Source: a virus
DNA length: 37,014 nt
Strand: one strand, 5' to 3'
Virus record (IMG/VR): IMGVR_UViG_3300034093_001023
Location: 1 to 37,014 of that record
Part shown: positions 20,134 through 28,061 of the stretch, piece by piece
Layout of the letters: each line of letters begins with the position of its first letter
Numbering within the stretch: the stretch's first letter is position 1
Notes under the pieces: generated by a model
Seen by the model: the letters and a program-made list of their open reading frames with translations, nothing else
What the model was told of the DNA's origin: nothing
Databases searched by the model: none
Program-made: the position numbers and the translations under genes

Positions 20134-20456
20134 ACTGAGAATGAACTTCCACAACCACAGGTTGATTGTGCATTGGGATTTTTAATTACAAACTGACTGC
20201 CTGTGATATCTTCTTGATAATCAATTTCAGCACCTTGCAGATACTGCATACTCATAGCATCGATGACCATATTGTATTCTGTACTGATCGGAAATTCAAA
20301 ATCATCTTCATTTTTGATTTCGTCAAAGGTAAAGCCATAACTAAATCCTGAACACCCACCGCCTTGTACAAATGTTCTTAGCATGAGGTTGGGATTGTTT
20401 TCTTCCATGAGTAGATCTACTACTTTGATTTTTGCTGATTCTGTAATTTCAACCAT
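20130..20456 (-). CDS. A-type Fe-S cluster carrier (IscA/ErpA/SufA-like)
   Basis: 108 residues, the usual family length. A-type carriers receive and deliver Fe-S clusters. All three ligands are present: C35 in [13 protein letters not shown] (30-42), and C100 and C102 in [11 protein letters not shown] (98-108). [16 protein letters not shown] at the N-terminus is typical. A possible client is the phage QueE with its [4Fe-4S] cluster, or the CDGSH-like protein. Homologues are known auxiliary genes of marine phages. Position among probable virion genes is notable. Overlaps both neighbours, so it is within the same operon. Confidence 0.92.
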   Translation of the reverse strand: MVEITESAKIKVVDLLMEENNPNLMLRTFVQGGGCSGFSYGFTFDEIKNEDDFEFPISTEYNMVIDAMSMQYLQGAEIDYQEDITGSQFVIKNPNAQSTCGCGSSFSV

Positions 20457-21018
20457 TTGATGTTATACCTTCTTTAGACATATAATCGCCTTTGAATTTA
20501 CTATCACTAGCAGGCCCGGTGTCCATTTGGCTGTGAGCCTTACCACTGTCGGTGTACGGAGCTTTATCTAGATAGTCTTTGTCTTTGGGTTTTACACGCT
20601 CAAGACTATAATCGTAATATTTAATACCTTTGGACTTTAAGAATTTTGCAAGAGCGTCACCAGCCTGGCCTGGAGATTTATATGCTGTTCCTAGGTTAAT
20701 ATCTTTTGTAATAGTGTTACCATCAACTTTAAAGGTTACATGAGCAACAATATCTGGAAGAAAGTCTTCGCCTGACGGAGCATCTTGTGCTTGAGCACTG
20801 CCTAACGCACCCAGACCGATAGCGCCTGCTACCGCGGCCTTCTTACCAAATTTTTTAATATCATCCCAACCTTCATCTACATCTTGTTTTTTATGCTTGA
20901 CATCGCCTTGCTTGGCAGCTCGCTTTTTATCTTTGTGTGCGCCAGCACCTGCGGTCTTTTGATTTTTAGCAACAAAGTTTCTAGGTTTTGTAGCCGGTAC
21001 AAAATCTTTTGCTCTCAT
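20449..21018 (-). CDS. putative virion protein with basic N-terminus and internal hydrophobic segment
   Basis: 189 residues. Begins [20 protein letters not shown], then a basic stretch with [20 protein letters not shown] (25-44), a pattern I recall in many T4-like cyanophage proteins. A hydrophobic segment ([20 protein letters not shown], 60-79) ends with an AQA motif like a signal-peptidase site, although it lies 60 residues in. The C-terminal domain ([20 protein letters not shown], then [20 protein letters not shown]) looks folded. The N-terminus fits the capsid-targeting-like pattern. Function unknown; internal head protein or ejected protein are possible. Confidence 0.65.
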   Translation of the reverse strand: MRAKDFVPATKPRNFVAKNQKTAGAGAHKDKKRAAKQGDVKHKKQDVDEGWDDIKKFGKKAAVAGAIGLGALGSAQAQDAPSGEDFLPDIVAHVTFKVDGNTITKDINLGTAYKSPGQAGDALAKFLKSKGIKYYDYSLERVKPKDKDYLDKAPYTDSGKAHSQMDTGPASDSKFKGDYMSKEGITSNG

Positions 21019-22112
21019 ATGGTTATACCTCTTGATCTAATGCCACCTTTGCTTTTAACTTTGCCTAGTTCCTCTAGAGCGTGACGGATTTGTTCCATGT
21101 TCATTTTTAGTTCGTCGAACTGACGAGCCATTAGTTGCCACTCACCTGGACTGGCGTTTTCAGCACGAGATGCAAGATCTTTTAATTGTCCGGCAGCACG
21201 TAACATACGATATTTTAACTTAGCAGGATTGGCTTTGTCGTGGCTGTGAATCATGGGATTCATTGGTTCACTGGGATCCATCTCGATAGGTGCTTCGGTT
21301 ACACTTTCGCCTGCCATTGATTTTTTAAGTTTCCATTGCTGTATAGAATTCCATTCTCGATCAGTAAGTTCAATACCTCTGCGACGCTTATCTAACAGCA
21401 GTTTAATCCACGCATCATCGTCACCTCTTTTATTGCTAATGACTCTGGAGTCTTTGGCAGGATCCCATTTTTTCTTTGGTGGCTCGCTTTTAAGAAAACT
21501 TAAAAATCCTGCTTCTTCTATGTCTTCGTTGATACCCATACCTTTACGCACCGCAGCAAACAACGGTTTGGCAAGTTCTCCGGCACCTGTGGCTTCTTGG
21601 AAGCCTTCGAAGTCATTGTTAGCAGCAGCTGATCGTGCACCGCTGGCACTGACTCCTGCTACACCCTCGGCTCCGTCTTCGCGGTCTCCACTGCTGGCAA
21701 AATCAATAACATCGAATTTATAAAATCCGTGTGCCTTGCCTTCTACACCATTGTATTGTGTGATAAGACTTTTCATATCCTCTAGGCGATCTGAACCTGC
21801 TACAAAGGTTGCTGCGTTATATCCCTGTTCATGCAGATAGCTGGCTACTTTGCCGATGGTGTTTAATGCAGCATTCTCTACTACATCTTTGGCATACTGT
21901 GGGAACATTTCTTTGATAAACTTTATCTTGGTGCCATAATCTAAGGGGTTTTTCTTTTTGTCTTGAGTTTGACTGACAAAAATTTTCATTTCGCCACCTT
22001 GGCTTTTCATGGTATCTAATACTTGTTTGTGTCCAATAGTAGGGGGATTCATTCTGCCAAAGCAAAATGTCACATGTTTGGTTCCGCCCTCGAATAATTC
22101 ATTTAACAACAT
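21015..22112 (-). CDS. nucleotidyltransferase-like protein, possible packaged enzyme
   Basis: 365 residues. After a capsid-targeting-like start (MLLNELFEGG) comes a cytidylyltransferase-type fold: FCFGRMNPPTIGHKQVLD (16-33) with TIGH at the T/HxGH position, VAGSDR (104-109), and VSASGAR (154-160) at the place of ISSTxxR. Such enzymes (NMN or pantetheine-phosphate adenylyltransferase) transfer AMP or CMP. The second half is linker and helical (WDPAKDSRVISNK, LTDREWNSIQQWKLKKS, then PGEWQLMARQFDELKMNMEQ) and may be structural. The combination resembles a large internal or core protein with an enzymatic domain. Substrate unknown. Confidence 0.75.
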   Translation of the reverse strand: MLLNELFEGGTKHVTFCFGRMNPPTIGHKQVLDTMKSQGGEMKIFVSQTQDKKKNPLDYGTKIKFIKEMFPQYAKDVVENAALNTIGKVASYLHEQGYNAATFVAGSDRLEDMKSLITQYNGVEGKAHGFYKFDVIDFASSGDREDGAEGVAGVSASGARSAAANNDFEGFQEATGAGELAKPLFAAVRKGMGINEDIEEAGFLSFLKSEPPKKKWDPAKDSRVISNKRGDDDAWIKLLLDKRRRGIELTDREWNSIQQWKLKKSMAGESVTEAPIEMDPSEPMNPMIHSHDKANPAKLKYRMLRAAGQLKDLASRAENASPGEWQLMARQFDELKMNMEQIRHALEELGKVKSKGGIRSRGITI

Positions 22113-22447
22113 TAATCGTAGTCGCCTTTTTCTATGTGTTTTTCTTGTTCGTCGGCAATTCGTTTGGCCAAGTCTATGAGTTTGTCTTTGGGAAACTTTT
22201 GTTCTGAGTCATCGATATCATATTTGTCGCAATAATGCCCCATGCACTTTTCTAATGGGCGGATATACACCTTGAACACATTGGGATTACCTCTGTGTTC
22301 GCGATGACGTTTTACCGCAGGAAAAAAATACTGGTCCAGCATTTTCGAATCGTTGTCGATGAAAAATTTTAAATCATCAAGCCAATCAATTTCTTGTTGC
22401 TCGTCTTTGGGTGCGCCAATGGCACTGAACATTTCTTTTAATAACAT
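22112..22447 (-). CDS. conserved phage protein with capsid-targeting-like N-terminus
   Basis: 111 residues from MLLKEMFSAIGAPKDEQQEI. The start at 22447 is set by the TAATG overlap with the upstream stop and GGAG seven bases away. The body is helical and conserved-looking: IDWLDDLKFFIDNDSKMLDQ, then FFPAVKRHREHRGNPNVFKV and RPLEKCMGHYCDKYDI. Two cysteines and nearby histidines (CMGHYC) could bind a metal. The first residues fit the pattern of the neighbouring putative head proteins. Function unknown. Confidence 0.7.
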   Translation of the reverse strand: MLLKEMFSAIGAPKDEQQEIDWLDDLKFFIDNDSKMLDQYFFPAVKRHREHRGNPNVFKVYIRPLEKCMGHYCDKYDIDDSEQKFPKDKLIDLAKRIADEQEKHIEKGDYD

Positions 22448-23733
22448 TACCAGCTCCGGCAAGACCAGTATCTAGCTTTATGACGAGGTCCTGGATTAGC
22501 ACAATTATGTCTAGCACGGAATGATTTTCTACGTGCCGGATTAGATTTTTTGATACGCATTTTCTTGTCACCGAAGTTTACTTTGACAATATTGCCGTTG
22601 GGCTTGCGTACATATACTTTAGACTTCTTGACGTCACCTGTCATCTTTTTACCTAAGGGTACTTCACGACCTTGGTATTTGGCTTCGTCTACACCTTGCG
22701 TTGCGTACTTAGCATACACATCGCTGTTTTCACCGTAGCCGTGTCGTCGCGCCATTTGTTGTAACTGCTCTCGAGTCTTGCCTTTGAAGTATTCTTTCTT
22801 TTCATCATCTGACATTAGACGAATTTTCTCTTTGATTCGAATCACTGACGCTGGCATAGAACCCTCTGCTACATCTTCCTCGTAGTTCTGTGCTTTCATG
22901 TAATCACGTGCTGTATCTATGTAGTCCACAGCTTTGGTAATCTTGCTTTGCACCCATTCTGGAAGATTGTCGTCTGCTCGTAGGATACTGTATAGTTCTT
23001 CAGCAGCATCGTCGATGGTGCGTAAATCGTCTTTGGCCATGTCGCCTTCGCGATCATATTCGCCGTAGTTCACAGGTGCATCTGGGTCTTCAGGACCATG
23101 ATCTTCGTTTTTCTTATTATGATGTTTCCACGCTGTAGCATAAGCGATACCGCGTTCTTTATCTGTTAGCTCGCCGTCCTTGGCATATCCTTTCTTGATA
23201 TGCTTGACCATACGTTCGGATTTATCGCCGGGGGGAGCTTTTTCCATAGTAACATCTTCGCCGACTTTGACACAGTTATCTACAGTCTTGCCACCTTTTT
23301 GTTTAGTGCCCATACGCTTGTAGCCCTTCCAACAGGCTTTGCCATCAACACCTTTTTGTTTGTCTTCTACTAGTTCACCTTCTAAGAAATCCAAACCTTC
23401 ATTGGTTAACATTTCTAGAGCTAGATCATCTAGCTCAATAACAATGCCATCTTCTAGGATGTCTACAATAGTAGTTGCGATCTCGTGATCTTCTGAAAAG
23501 CTAATACCAAACTCGTCGCCTACCTCAAATGATTCTGCAAATCCTTTGGCTTTGGCCTCTTTTTCAAGATCAGCCTTGCGTTGCATAATTGCTTGTTTGA
23601 TTTCTGGATCTTGAGAAGCAACGGGATCCATTTGCAAATCCTGAAGGGCTTTGCGTTTGGCCTGAAGGTCTTCAGGATTTCTTAATTCTGTTTCGCTTAC
23701 AATAGCGTCTAACTTAGATAAAAGGTCTCTCAT
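22447..23733 (-). CDS. large modular virion or prohead-associated protein
   Basis: 428 residues in several modules: a helical N-terminus (MRDLLSKLDAIVSETELRNP), an acidic beta section (GDEFGISFSEDHEIATTIVD), a short WKGYKRMGTKQKGGKTVDNC motif (about 138-157), a KKGYAKDGELTDKERGIAYA module (175-194), and a strongly basic C-terminus SNPARRKSFRARHNCANPG followed by RHKARYWSCRSW. I recall these modules shuffled among structural proteins of T4-like cyanophages. The basic Cys-containing tail would bind DNA or the capsid. A late-type GATAAATA box precedes the gene. A head-core or internal protein is likely; this is inference. Confidence 0.75.
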   Translation of the reverse strand: MRDLLSKLDAIVSETELRNPEDLQAKRKALQDLQMDPVASQDPEIKQAIMQRKADLEKEAKAKGFAESFEVGDEFGISFSEDHEIATTIVDILEDGIVIELDDLALEMLTNEGLDFLEGELVEDKQKGVDGKACWKGYKRMGTKQKGGKTVDNCVKVGEDVTMEKAPPGDKSERMVKHIKKGYAKDGELTDKERGIAYATAWKHHNKKNEDHGPEDPDAPVNYGEYDREGDMAKDDLRTIDDAAEELYSILRADDNLPEWVQSKITKAVDYIDTARDYMKAQNYEEDVAEGSMPASVIRIKEKIRLMSDDEKKEYFKGKTREQLQQMARRHGYGENSDVYAKYATQGVDEAKYQGREVPLGKKMTGDVKKSKVYVRKPNGNIVKVNFGDKKMRIKKSNPARRKSFRARHNCANPGPRHKARYWSCRSW

Positions 23734-23757
23734 AGCATTCCTCGGGAGGTCATACTA

Positions 23758-23765
23758 TATTTATC
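23758..23765 (-). promoter_or_regulatory. late promoter-like box GATAAATA
   Basis: Minus-strand GATAAATA in the 44-base gap before the 22447-23733 gene, with AGGA five bases before its ATG. A weaker sigma70-like pair (TTAACA-N16-TATAGT, 23781-23754) overlaps it, so both programmes may be served. Confidence 0.5.
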
Positions 23766-23777
23766 GAACTTTAACTG

Positions 23778-24143
23778 TTAATGATTATAACGGATTTCGG
23801 TGATTGTGCCTTGTTCTAGCTGATAAGCCACACGTATGAACACAAATTTTCCAGTAAATGTGCAGGCAGCGTTGGCAGTGACGGGTGTGCTATCAATAGC
23901 AGTTAACACAGTGTCTGTGCTGTCGAGAACCACATCAAACCAGTCGTTGACGCCGGGATTTAGGTCTAGAGTAGCCTGTACTTTGATGCTTCCCTTAAAC
24001 TCGTTCAGTTCAACAGTCATAGTATGCACACCGTTACCATTCTTATAGTAACCTGCTCCTATGTGTTTTTCACCGTATTGCCACGTAGAAGGCTGACTGT
24101 CGTCAGTGATATTTGATAATAGAACTATAGTTTCTCTGCTCAT
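23778..24143 (-). CDS. putative virion protein (beta-rich)
   Basis: 121 residues from MSRETIVLLSNITDDSQPST. It is nearly all beta: VHTMTVELNEFKGSIKVQAT, then NDWFDVVLDSTDTVLTAID and CTFTGKFVFIRVAYQLEQGT, ending EIRYNH. The pattern of short strands and Thr/Ser/Val content resembles phage tail, neck or fibre-associated sandwich proteins. There is no Shine-Dalgarno before the ATG, and a late-type box lies five bases upstream. Function unknown. A second start (TTG) is one codon upstream. Confidence 0.7.
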   Translation of the reverse strand: MSRETIVLLSNITDDSQPSTWQYGEKHIGAGYYKNGNGVHTMTVELNEFKGSIKVQATLDLNPGVNDWFDVVLDSTDTVLTAIDSTPVTANAACTFTGKFVFIRVAYQLEQGTITEIRYNH

Positions 24144-24146
24144 CAA

Positions 24147-24830
24147 CTATTTATCGCATACTACAAAGTTGTATACCCTGCCCACAACGTCAGCACCACG
24201 CAATTTCATCATTAGCAGTGTAGATTCATCTTCAACCAACACATATCTACGGTCCCAGTTCCAATCTGTGGTCAAGAACCAACGTTCGATAGCTGGAGTA
24301 CAGGTTATTCTAGGGGTCTGCGACTTCAACCAAGCTAGATATCTCTGTTTGCCTTCACGGTCTTTGGCCATTTTATGGGGCAGCAGATACACACGATAGC
24401 GATATCTGTCCTTGGGTAGCTTACTCACAGTGATACAGTTCTGTGAATTATTTAACACATCAAGATTGTTGCTGTTAGGTTCAAACCTATGTATCAAATA
24501 ATCTTGGCTGTGCAGGCTGAGTTTCTCATAGAACTCGGGATCGTTGGTATAAACATCTAGTCTGTTTCTTTCAACTCTTGTTGCATACATATCTGCATCG
24601 TGGGCACTTAAGAAATCACAAAGACTGATTATTATTTCTTTATTAACTGAGGCCCTGCGCCAATTTTCATAGTGATATCCGCTGTCGCTGTCAGAATGGC
24701 TCAACCAACTCTTGATGTTTGATAACGGCTGTGTGCGAAATACCACGCAGCCGTCTACCAACAGGCTGATTTTATATAACCATTTGTTATAAAACTTACG
24801 ACTGGTTGATTTGGTTTTCAGTTGTAGCAT
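24147..24830 (-). CDS. unrecognised protein overlapping clpA (227 aa)
   Basis: 227 residues, not assigned. It starts MLQLKTKSTSRKFYNKWLYK with a basic, aromatic N-terminus, followed by ISLLVDGCVVFRTQPLSNI and NKEIIISLCDFLSAHDADMY. The C-terminal half includes RYRYRVYLLPHKMAKDREGK, RWFLTTDWNWDRRYVLVED and LLMMKLRGADVVGRVYNFVV. The many Arg/Tyr/Trp residues suggest nucleic-acid or nucleotide contact. It overlaps the end of clpA by 35 bases, so the frame runs alongside the C-terminal tail of the unfoldase. No catalytic motif is identified. Confidence 0.65.
   Translation of the reverse strand: MLQLKTKSTSRKFYNKWLYKISLLVDGCVVFRTQPLSNIKSWLSHSDSDSGYHYENWRRASVNKEIIISLCDFLSAHDADMYATRVERNRLDVYTNDPEFYEKLSLHSQDYLIHRFEPNSNNLDVLNNSQNCITVSKLPKDRYRYRVYLLPHKMAKDREGKQRYLAWLKSQTPRITCTPAIERWFLTTDWNWDRRYVLVEDESTLLMMKLRGADVVGRVYNFVVCDK
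24148..24155 (-). promoter_or_regulatory. late promoter-like box GATAAATA, near-leaderless
   Basis: Minus-strand GATAAATA that also encodes the last codons of the 24147-24830 gene (D, K, stop overlap). It ends five bases before the ATG at 24143. With T4 spacing, transcription would start at the start codon. No Shine-Dalgarno is present for the downstream gene, which fits a leaderless message. The overlap with coding sequence makes chance possible. Confidence 0.4.
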
Positions 24831-27153
24831 CTTGTTCTTGTGTAGTTGCTGCTTCAGCGTTGCGTTGCGCCCTGAGAGCTTTTTTCTCTTCCTTGGTCAA
24901 CGGTTTTGGTATCTCAACAACTGTAAAATCAAGTTTGTCGTCGACTATATCTACAGTGACTCTACCGCCATTTACTAGATCGCCGAACAATACTCTACGA
25001 CTTAGCGGGCTCTTGATCTCGTTGTCTATGATTCTGGCCAATGGTCTTGCTCCCATCTTCTTGTCGTAGCCTCGATCTGCTAGCCAACGAGTGGCCTTGG
25101 CGTTGACCACAATCTCAATGCCTTTGTCTTTTAATTGACTGTTGAGATCAGCCACAAACTTCTTGACGATCTGGATGACCGTATCGCCACTGAGTTTAGA
25201 GAACTTGATCACAGCATCTAATCTATTGCGGAATTCCGGACTAAAATGTTTCTTGATGGCTTTGTCATCTTCACCGTCTCGTTCCAACTCTCCAAACCCA
25301 ATGGTGTTAAGTTCGTTGTCTGCTGCTCCAAGATTTGATGTCATAATCAATATGGTGTTGCGACCATCAGCTTGTTTGCCATTGGATCCTGTAATAAAAC
25401 CGTTGTCCATGAATGCTAGAAGAATATTCATAACATCTGGATGAGCTTTTTCAACTTCGTCTAACAGTAAGATAGCGTTGGGTGTTTCTTGTAACTTGGT
25501 AATAAGTTGTCCAGCATTGTCTTCGTAACCGACATAGCCCGGAGGAGCACCAATCAATCTTGCCACGGAATGTTTCTCCTGATATTCGCCCATGTCAAAT
25601 CGAATTAGTTGCATGCCCATTTTATCTGCTAACTGTTTAGCAGTTTCGGTTTTACCGCAGCCGGTAGGGCCTAAGAATAGGAAACTACCAATAGGCTTGT
25701 TAGGTGCTTTCATGCCAGCTTGACTTACAAATATCTTATCTAACAATGTATCTACAGCGCCATCTTGGCCGTAGACCACTCCTTTCATCTGAGTGTCTAG
25801 ATCTGCAAGATTTTTGCTTTCTTTTTGCGCCACTGTTTCCAACGGCATGTTAATCATCTTGCTGAGTTCGTAGGTAACTTGTTCTATGTCTACAATCTGT
25901 GTAACACCTTCCATGCTCTCGTCATCTTTGAGTTTGTATCTAGCACAGGCACAGTCAATGATATCGATAGCCTTATCTGGTAGTTTTTTATCTGCCATGT
26001 ACTTGACGCTGAGCTTGACTGCTTGCTCAATGGCTGCGTCGGATATTTTCACATTGTGATGCTGTTCGTAATATTTCTTTAGACCTTTCAGGATCTTCAC
26101 GGTCATTTCTGCACTAGGCTCTTCAACGGTCACACGTTGGAATCTGCGCATCAGCGCACGATCGGCTTCAAAGTGCTTGCGATATTCTTCCCATGTGGTA
26201 GATGCTATCAGTTTGAGAACACCTTTGGTAAGTATGGGTTTTAACATATTGGCCATGTCGTTGGAACTGCCATTTGCAGCACCTGCACCATTCATCATAT
26301 GTGCTTCGTCGATGAACAAGATGATATTGCCTTTCTTCTCCAAGGCTGACAGCACTGCTTTAACACGTTCTTCGAAATCGCCGCGATACTTGGAGCCAGC
26401 TAACAGAGCACTGATGTCTAAGGTATAGACTTGATGGTCTTTGATGAATTTAGGAACCTTACCTTCGTGTATCTTACGAGCAATGCCTTCGGCAATGGCA
26501 GTTTTACCTACTCCTGGATCACCCACCATCAACACGTTGGCCTTGTTTCTGCGAGCCAGCACCAACTGTATTTTTTCTATTTCGTCATCACGACCTATCA
26601 CAGGGTCAAGTTTTCGCTGCTTGGCTTTGAGGCTGAGGTTGGTACAGAATTGATTCAGTATCCGATCTATTTGATTTGAGTTCACTATTCTTGTTTCGAC
26701 TTCTGCGTCTTCGGTTATCTGTACATTTTCTTGGAAATACTTCACAAACTTTTCTTTGGTCACTCCGGCTTTGGTAAGAAAGTAGTAACCGAAACTATTT
26801 TTCTCTGACAGCACACTGATAATGATATCTGCTATTTCCATACGCTGTCTGCCGCTAAACAACACCTGTGTGAAGCAGCGATTCAACACACGTTCTACAC
26901 TGTTGGTCTTTTTAGGTTTTGCGTTGACATTGGTAGTTTTAATATCATTGAGATTGTTTCTCAGATAGTGTTCGATGTTTGTTTTGACAAATTTAGCATC
27001 AGCACCGAAACTTTCTAACAGTTTATAAGAATCCTCATCCTCCATGATACCATAGATAATGTGTTCAATGGTTATGTACTCATGGCTCAGGGTCTTGGCC
27101 ATCTCTACAGATTTTTCAAAGATTTCTTGTAGACTCTTGCTGGGTTCAATCAT
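24796..27153 (-). CDS. clpA: ClpA-type AAA+ unfoldase with ClpP-docking loop
   Basis: 785 residues, close to E. coli ClpA (758). Domain order: N-domain (1-145, SLQEIFEKSVEMAKTLSHEY, HEYITIEHIIYGIM), NBD1 with GDPGVGKT (211-218) and IDEAH (281-285), NBD2 with GPTGCGKT (495-502) and LLDEVEKAHPDV (563-574). There is no ClpB-type middle coiled coil. NTIGFGEL (616-623), upstream of FSPEFRNRLDAV, sits where ClpA has its IGL loop for docking ClpP. ClpA unfolds substrates for ClpP. No clpP is in the window, so it may use host ClpP or act alone. AAGGA precedes the ATG. Overlaps dnaJ by eight bases. Confidence 0.93.
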   Translation of the reverse strand: MIEPSKSLQEIFEKSVEMAKTLSHEYITIEHIIYGIMEDEDSYKLLESFGADAKFVKTNIEHYLRNNLNDIKTTNVNAKPKKTNSVERVLNRCFTQVLFSGRQRMEIADIIISVLSEKNSFGYYFLTKAGVTKEKFVKYFQENVQITEDAEVETRIVNSNQIDRILNQFCTNLSLKAKQRKLDPVIGRDDEIEKIQLVLARRNKANVLMVGDPGVGKTAIAEGIARKIHEGKVPKFIKDHQVYTLDISALLAGSKYRGDFEERVKAVLSALEKKGNIILFIDEAHMMNGAGAANGSSNDMANMLKPILTKGVLKLIASTTWEEYRKHFEADRALMRRFQRVTVEEPSAEMTVKILKGLKKYYEQHHNVKISDAAIEQAVKLSVKYMADKKLPDKAIDIIDCACARYKLKDDESMEGVTQIVDIEQVTYELSKMINMPLETVAQKESKNLADLDTQMKGVVYGQDGAVDTLLDKIFVSQAGMKAPNKPIGSFLFLGPTGCGKTETAKQLADKMGMQLIRFDMGEYQEKHSVARLIGAPPGYVGYEDNAGQLITKLQETPNAILLLDEVEKAHPDVMNILLAFMDNGFITGSNGKQADGRNTILIMTSNLGAADNELNTIGFGELERDGEDDKAIKKHFSPEFRNRLDAVIKFSKLSGDTVIQIVKKFVADLNSQLKDKGIEIVVNAKATRWLADRGYDKKMGARPLARIIDNEIKSPLSRRVLFGDLVNGGRVTVDIVDDKLDFTVVEIPKPLTKEEKKALRAQRNAEAATTQEQDATTENQINQS

Positions 27154-27991
27154 TAGATGTTCCTTGTTTGATTTGTTTGATCATGTTAATCTGTTCTGGG
27201 TTAAGATTTTTCGGCACTGTGATCTTGATACGGATTAGTAGGTTACCTCGTTGTCGTGTGCGCATATTAGGTAGACCCTCTCCTTTGCAACTCATTACAG
27301 TATCGGGCTGTGTACCGGGCGGCAAGTTCATTGATAATGTTTTGCGATCTAGTGTTTGTATTTCTATGCTGGCTCCCAGCAATGCATCCCATACACTTAC
27401 TACTTGTTCTACGATCAACGATGTGCCTTCTCGTTTGTATCTGGGGTGTTCACGCACTATGACATTGACTAATAAATCTCCCGGCTTAAGACCTGGGATT
27501 GAATCATCACCCATGCCTTCGTATCTAATCTGTTGCCCATTTTCTATACCAGGCGGGATTTGAATATTGATCATTTTATTCTTGCCGGGTATACTAACTT
27601 CAGCAGTAAAGTCCTTGCCGTTGAGTACATCTTCTAAGGTAATTTCCACGTTGATGTTCAATGATCTATTTCTACGTTGGGGTTGGCGACCAAATCCGCC
27701 AAACCCAAAATTACCAAAAATGTCATTCATATTACCCGTGTTAAAATGGAACTCAAAAGGTCCTTGACCTCCGCCCATGCCGCCCGGCTGTGCATTGGGA
27801 TCGCCACCGAGGTCAATGATTTGTTTTTTCTGAGGGTCGCTGAGAAATTCGTAGGCCTGTGATATTTCTTTGAACTTCTTTTCATCACCGCCTCGATCCG
27901 GGTGATATTTCATGGCCATGCTTCGGTATGCCTTTTTTATTTCGGCATCACTAGCGTTTCTTTGTAGTCCTAGAGTATTGTAGTAATCCAT
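27146..27991 (-). CDS. DnaJ-family co-chaperone, CbpA-type (no zinc finger)
   Basis: 281 residues. The J domain is YYNTLGLQRNASDAEIKKAY, with the DnaK-stimulating HPD at residues 30-32 (MKYHPDRGGDE). A Gly/Phe region (GGMGGGQGPFEF, FGNFGFGGFG) follows, then two C-terminal beta domains (LNINVEITLEDVLNGKDFTA, PPGIENGQQIRYEGMGD, NLPPGTQPD). The CxxCxGxG zinc finger of DnaJ proper is absent, as in CbpA. J proteins deliver clients to DnaK. Paired with clpA here, it may remodel host or phage proteins or substitute for a host J protein. The gene has a consensus promoter and no Shine-Dalgarno. Confidence 0.93.
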   Translation of the reverse strand: MDYYNTLGLQRNASDAEIKKAYRSMAMKYHPDRGGDEKKFKEISQAYEFLSDPQKKQIIDLGGDPNAQPGGMGGGQGPFEFHFNTGNMNDIFGNFGFGGFGRQPQRRNRSLNINVEITLEDVLNGKDFTAEVSIPGKNKMINIQIPPGIENGQQIRYEGMGDDSIPGLKPGDLLVNVIVREHPRYKREGTSLIVEQVVSVWDALLGASIEIQTLDRKTLSMNLPPGTQPDTVMSCKGEGLPNMRTRQRGNLLIRIKITVPKNLNPEQINMIKQIKQGTSND

Positions 27992-27997
27992 GCTTAT

Positions 27998-28026
27998 ATT
28001 ATATGATAAAAAAAGGACTGTGTCAA
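27998..28026 (-). promoter_or_regulatory. perfect sigma70 promoter TTGACA-N17-TATAAT for dnaJ
   Basis: -35 TTGACA at 28026-28021 and -10 TATAAT at 28003-27998 with 17 bases between. The -35 lies in the loop and 3' arm region of the terminator at 28008-28037, and the spacer contains its T-tract. ATAAGC separates the -10 from the ATG at 27991, so +1 should be the A of the ATG. Confidence 0.75.
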
Positions 28027-28037
28027 GCAGTCCTTTT
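28008..28037. terminator. intrinsic terminator, bidirectional shape
   Basis: AAAAGGACTG and CAGTCCTTTT form a 10-bp stem around a 7-base loop (28021-28027), with A-runs on one side and T-runs on the other. It lies 25 bases after the stop of the 28062-28343 gene on the minus strand and ends the lysis-region transcript. The promoter of dnaJ is built into it. Confidence 0.8.
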
Positions 28038-28061
28038 ATTTAATTAGAAATTTACTGAGCT

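Noticed and set aside
20271-20299. TTGAAT-N17-TACAAT inside the Fe-S carrier gene
   Set aside because: Two mismatches in the -35, one in the -10, no operon border nearby; chance is likely.
20509-20960. Signal peptide for the 20449-21018 protein
   Set aside because: The hydrophobic AQA segment begins about 60 residues from the N-terminus, after a very basic region; export by the usual route is unlikely.
21253-21723. Plus-strand open frame of 156 codons opposite the nucleotidyltransferase-like gene
   Set aside because: Antisense to a convincing gene; Ser/Leu-rich shadow sequence without start signals.
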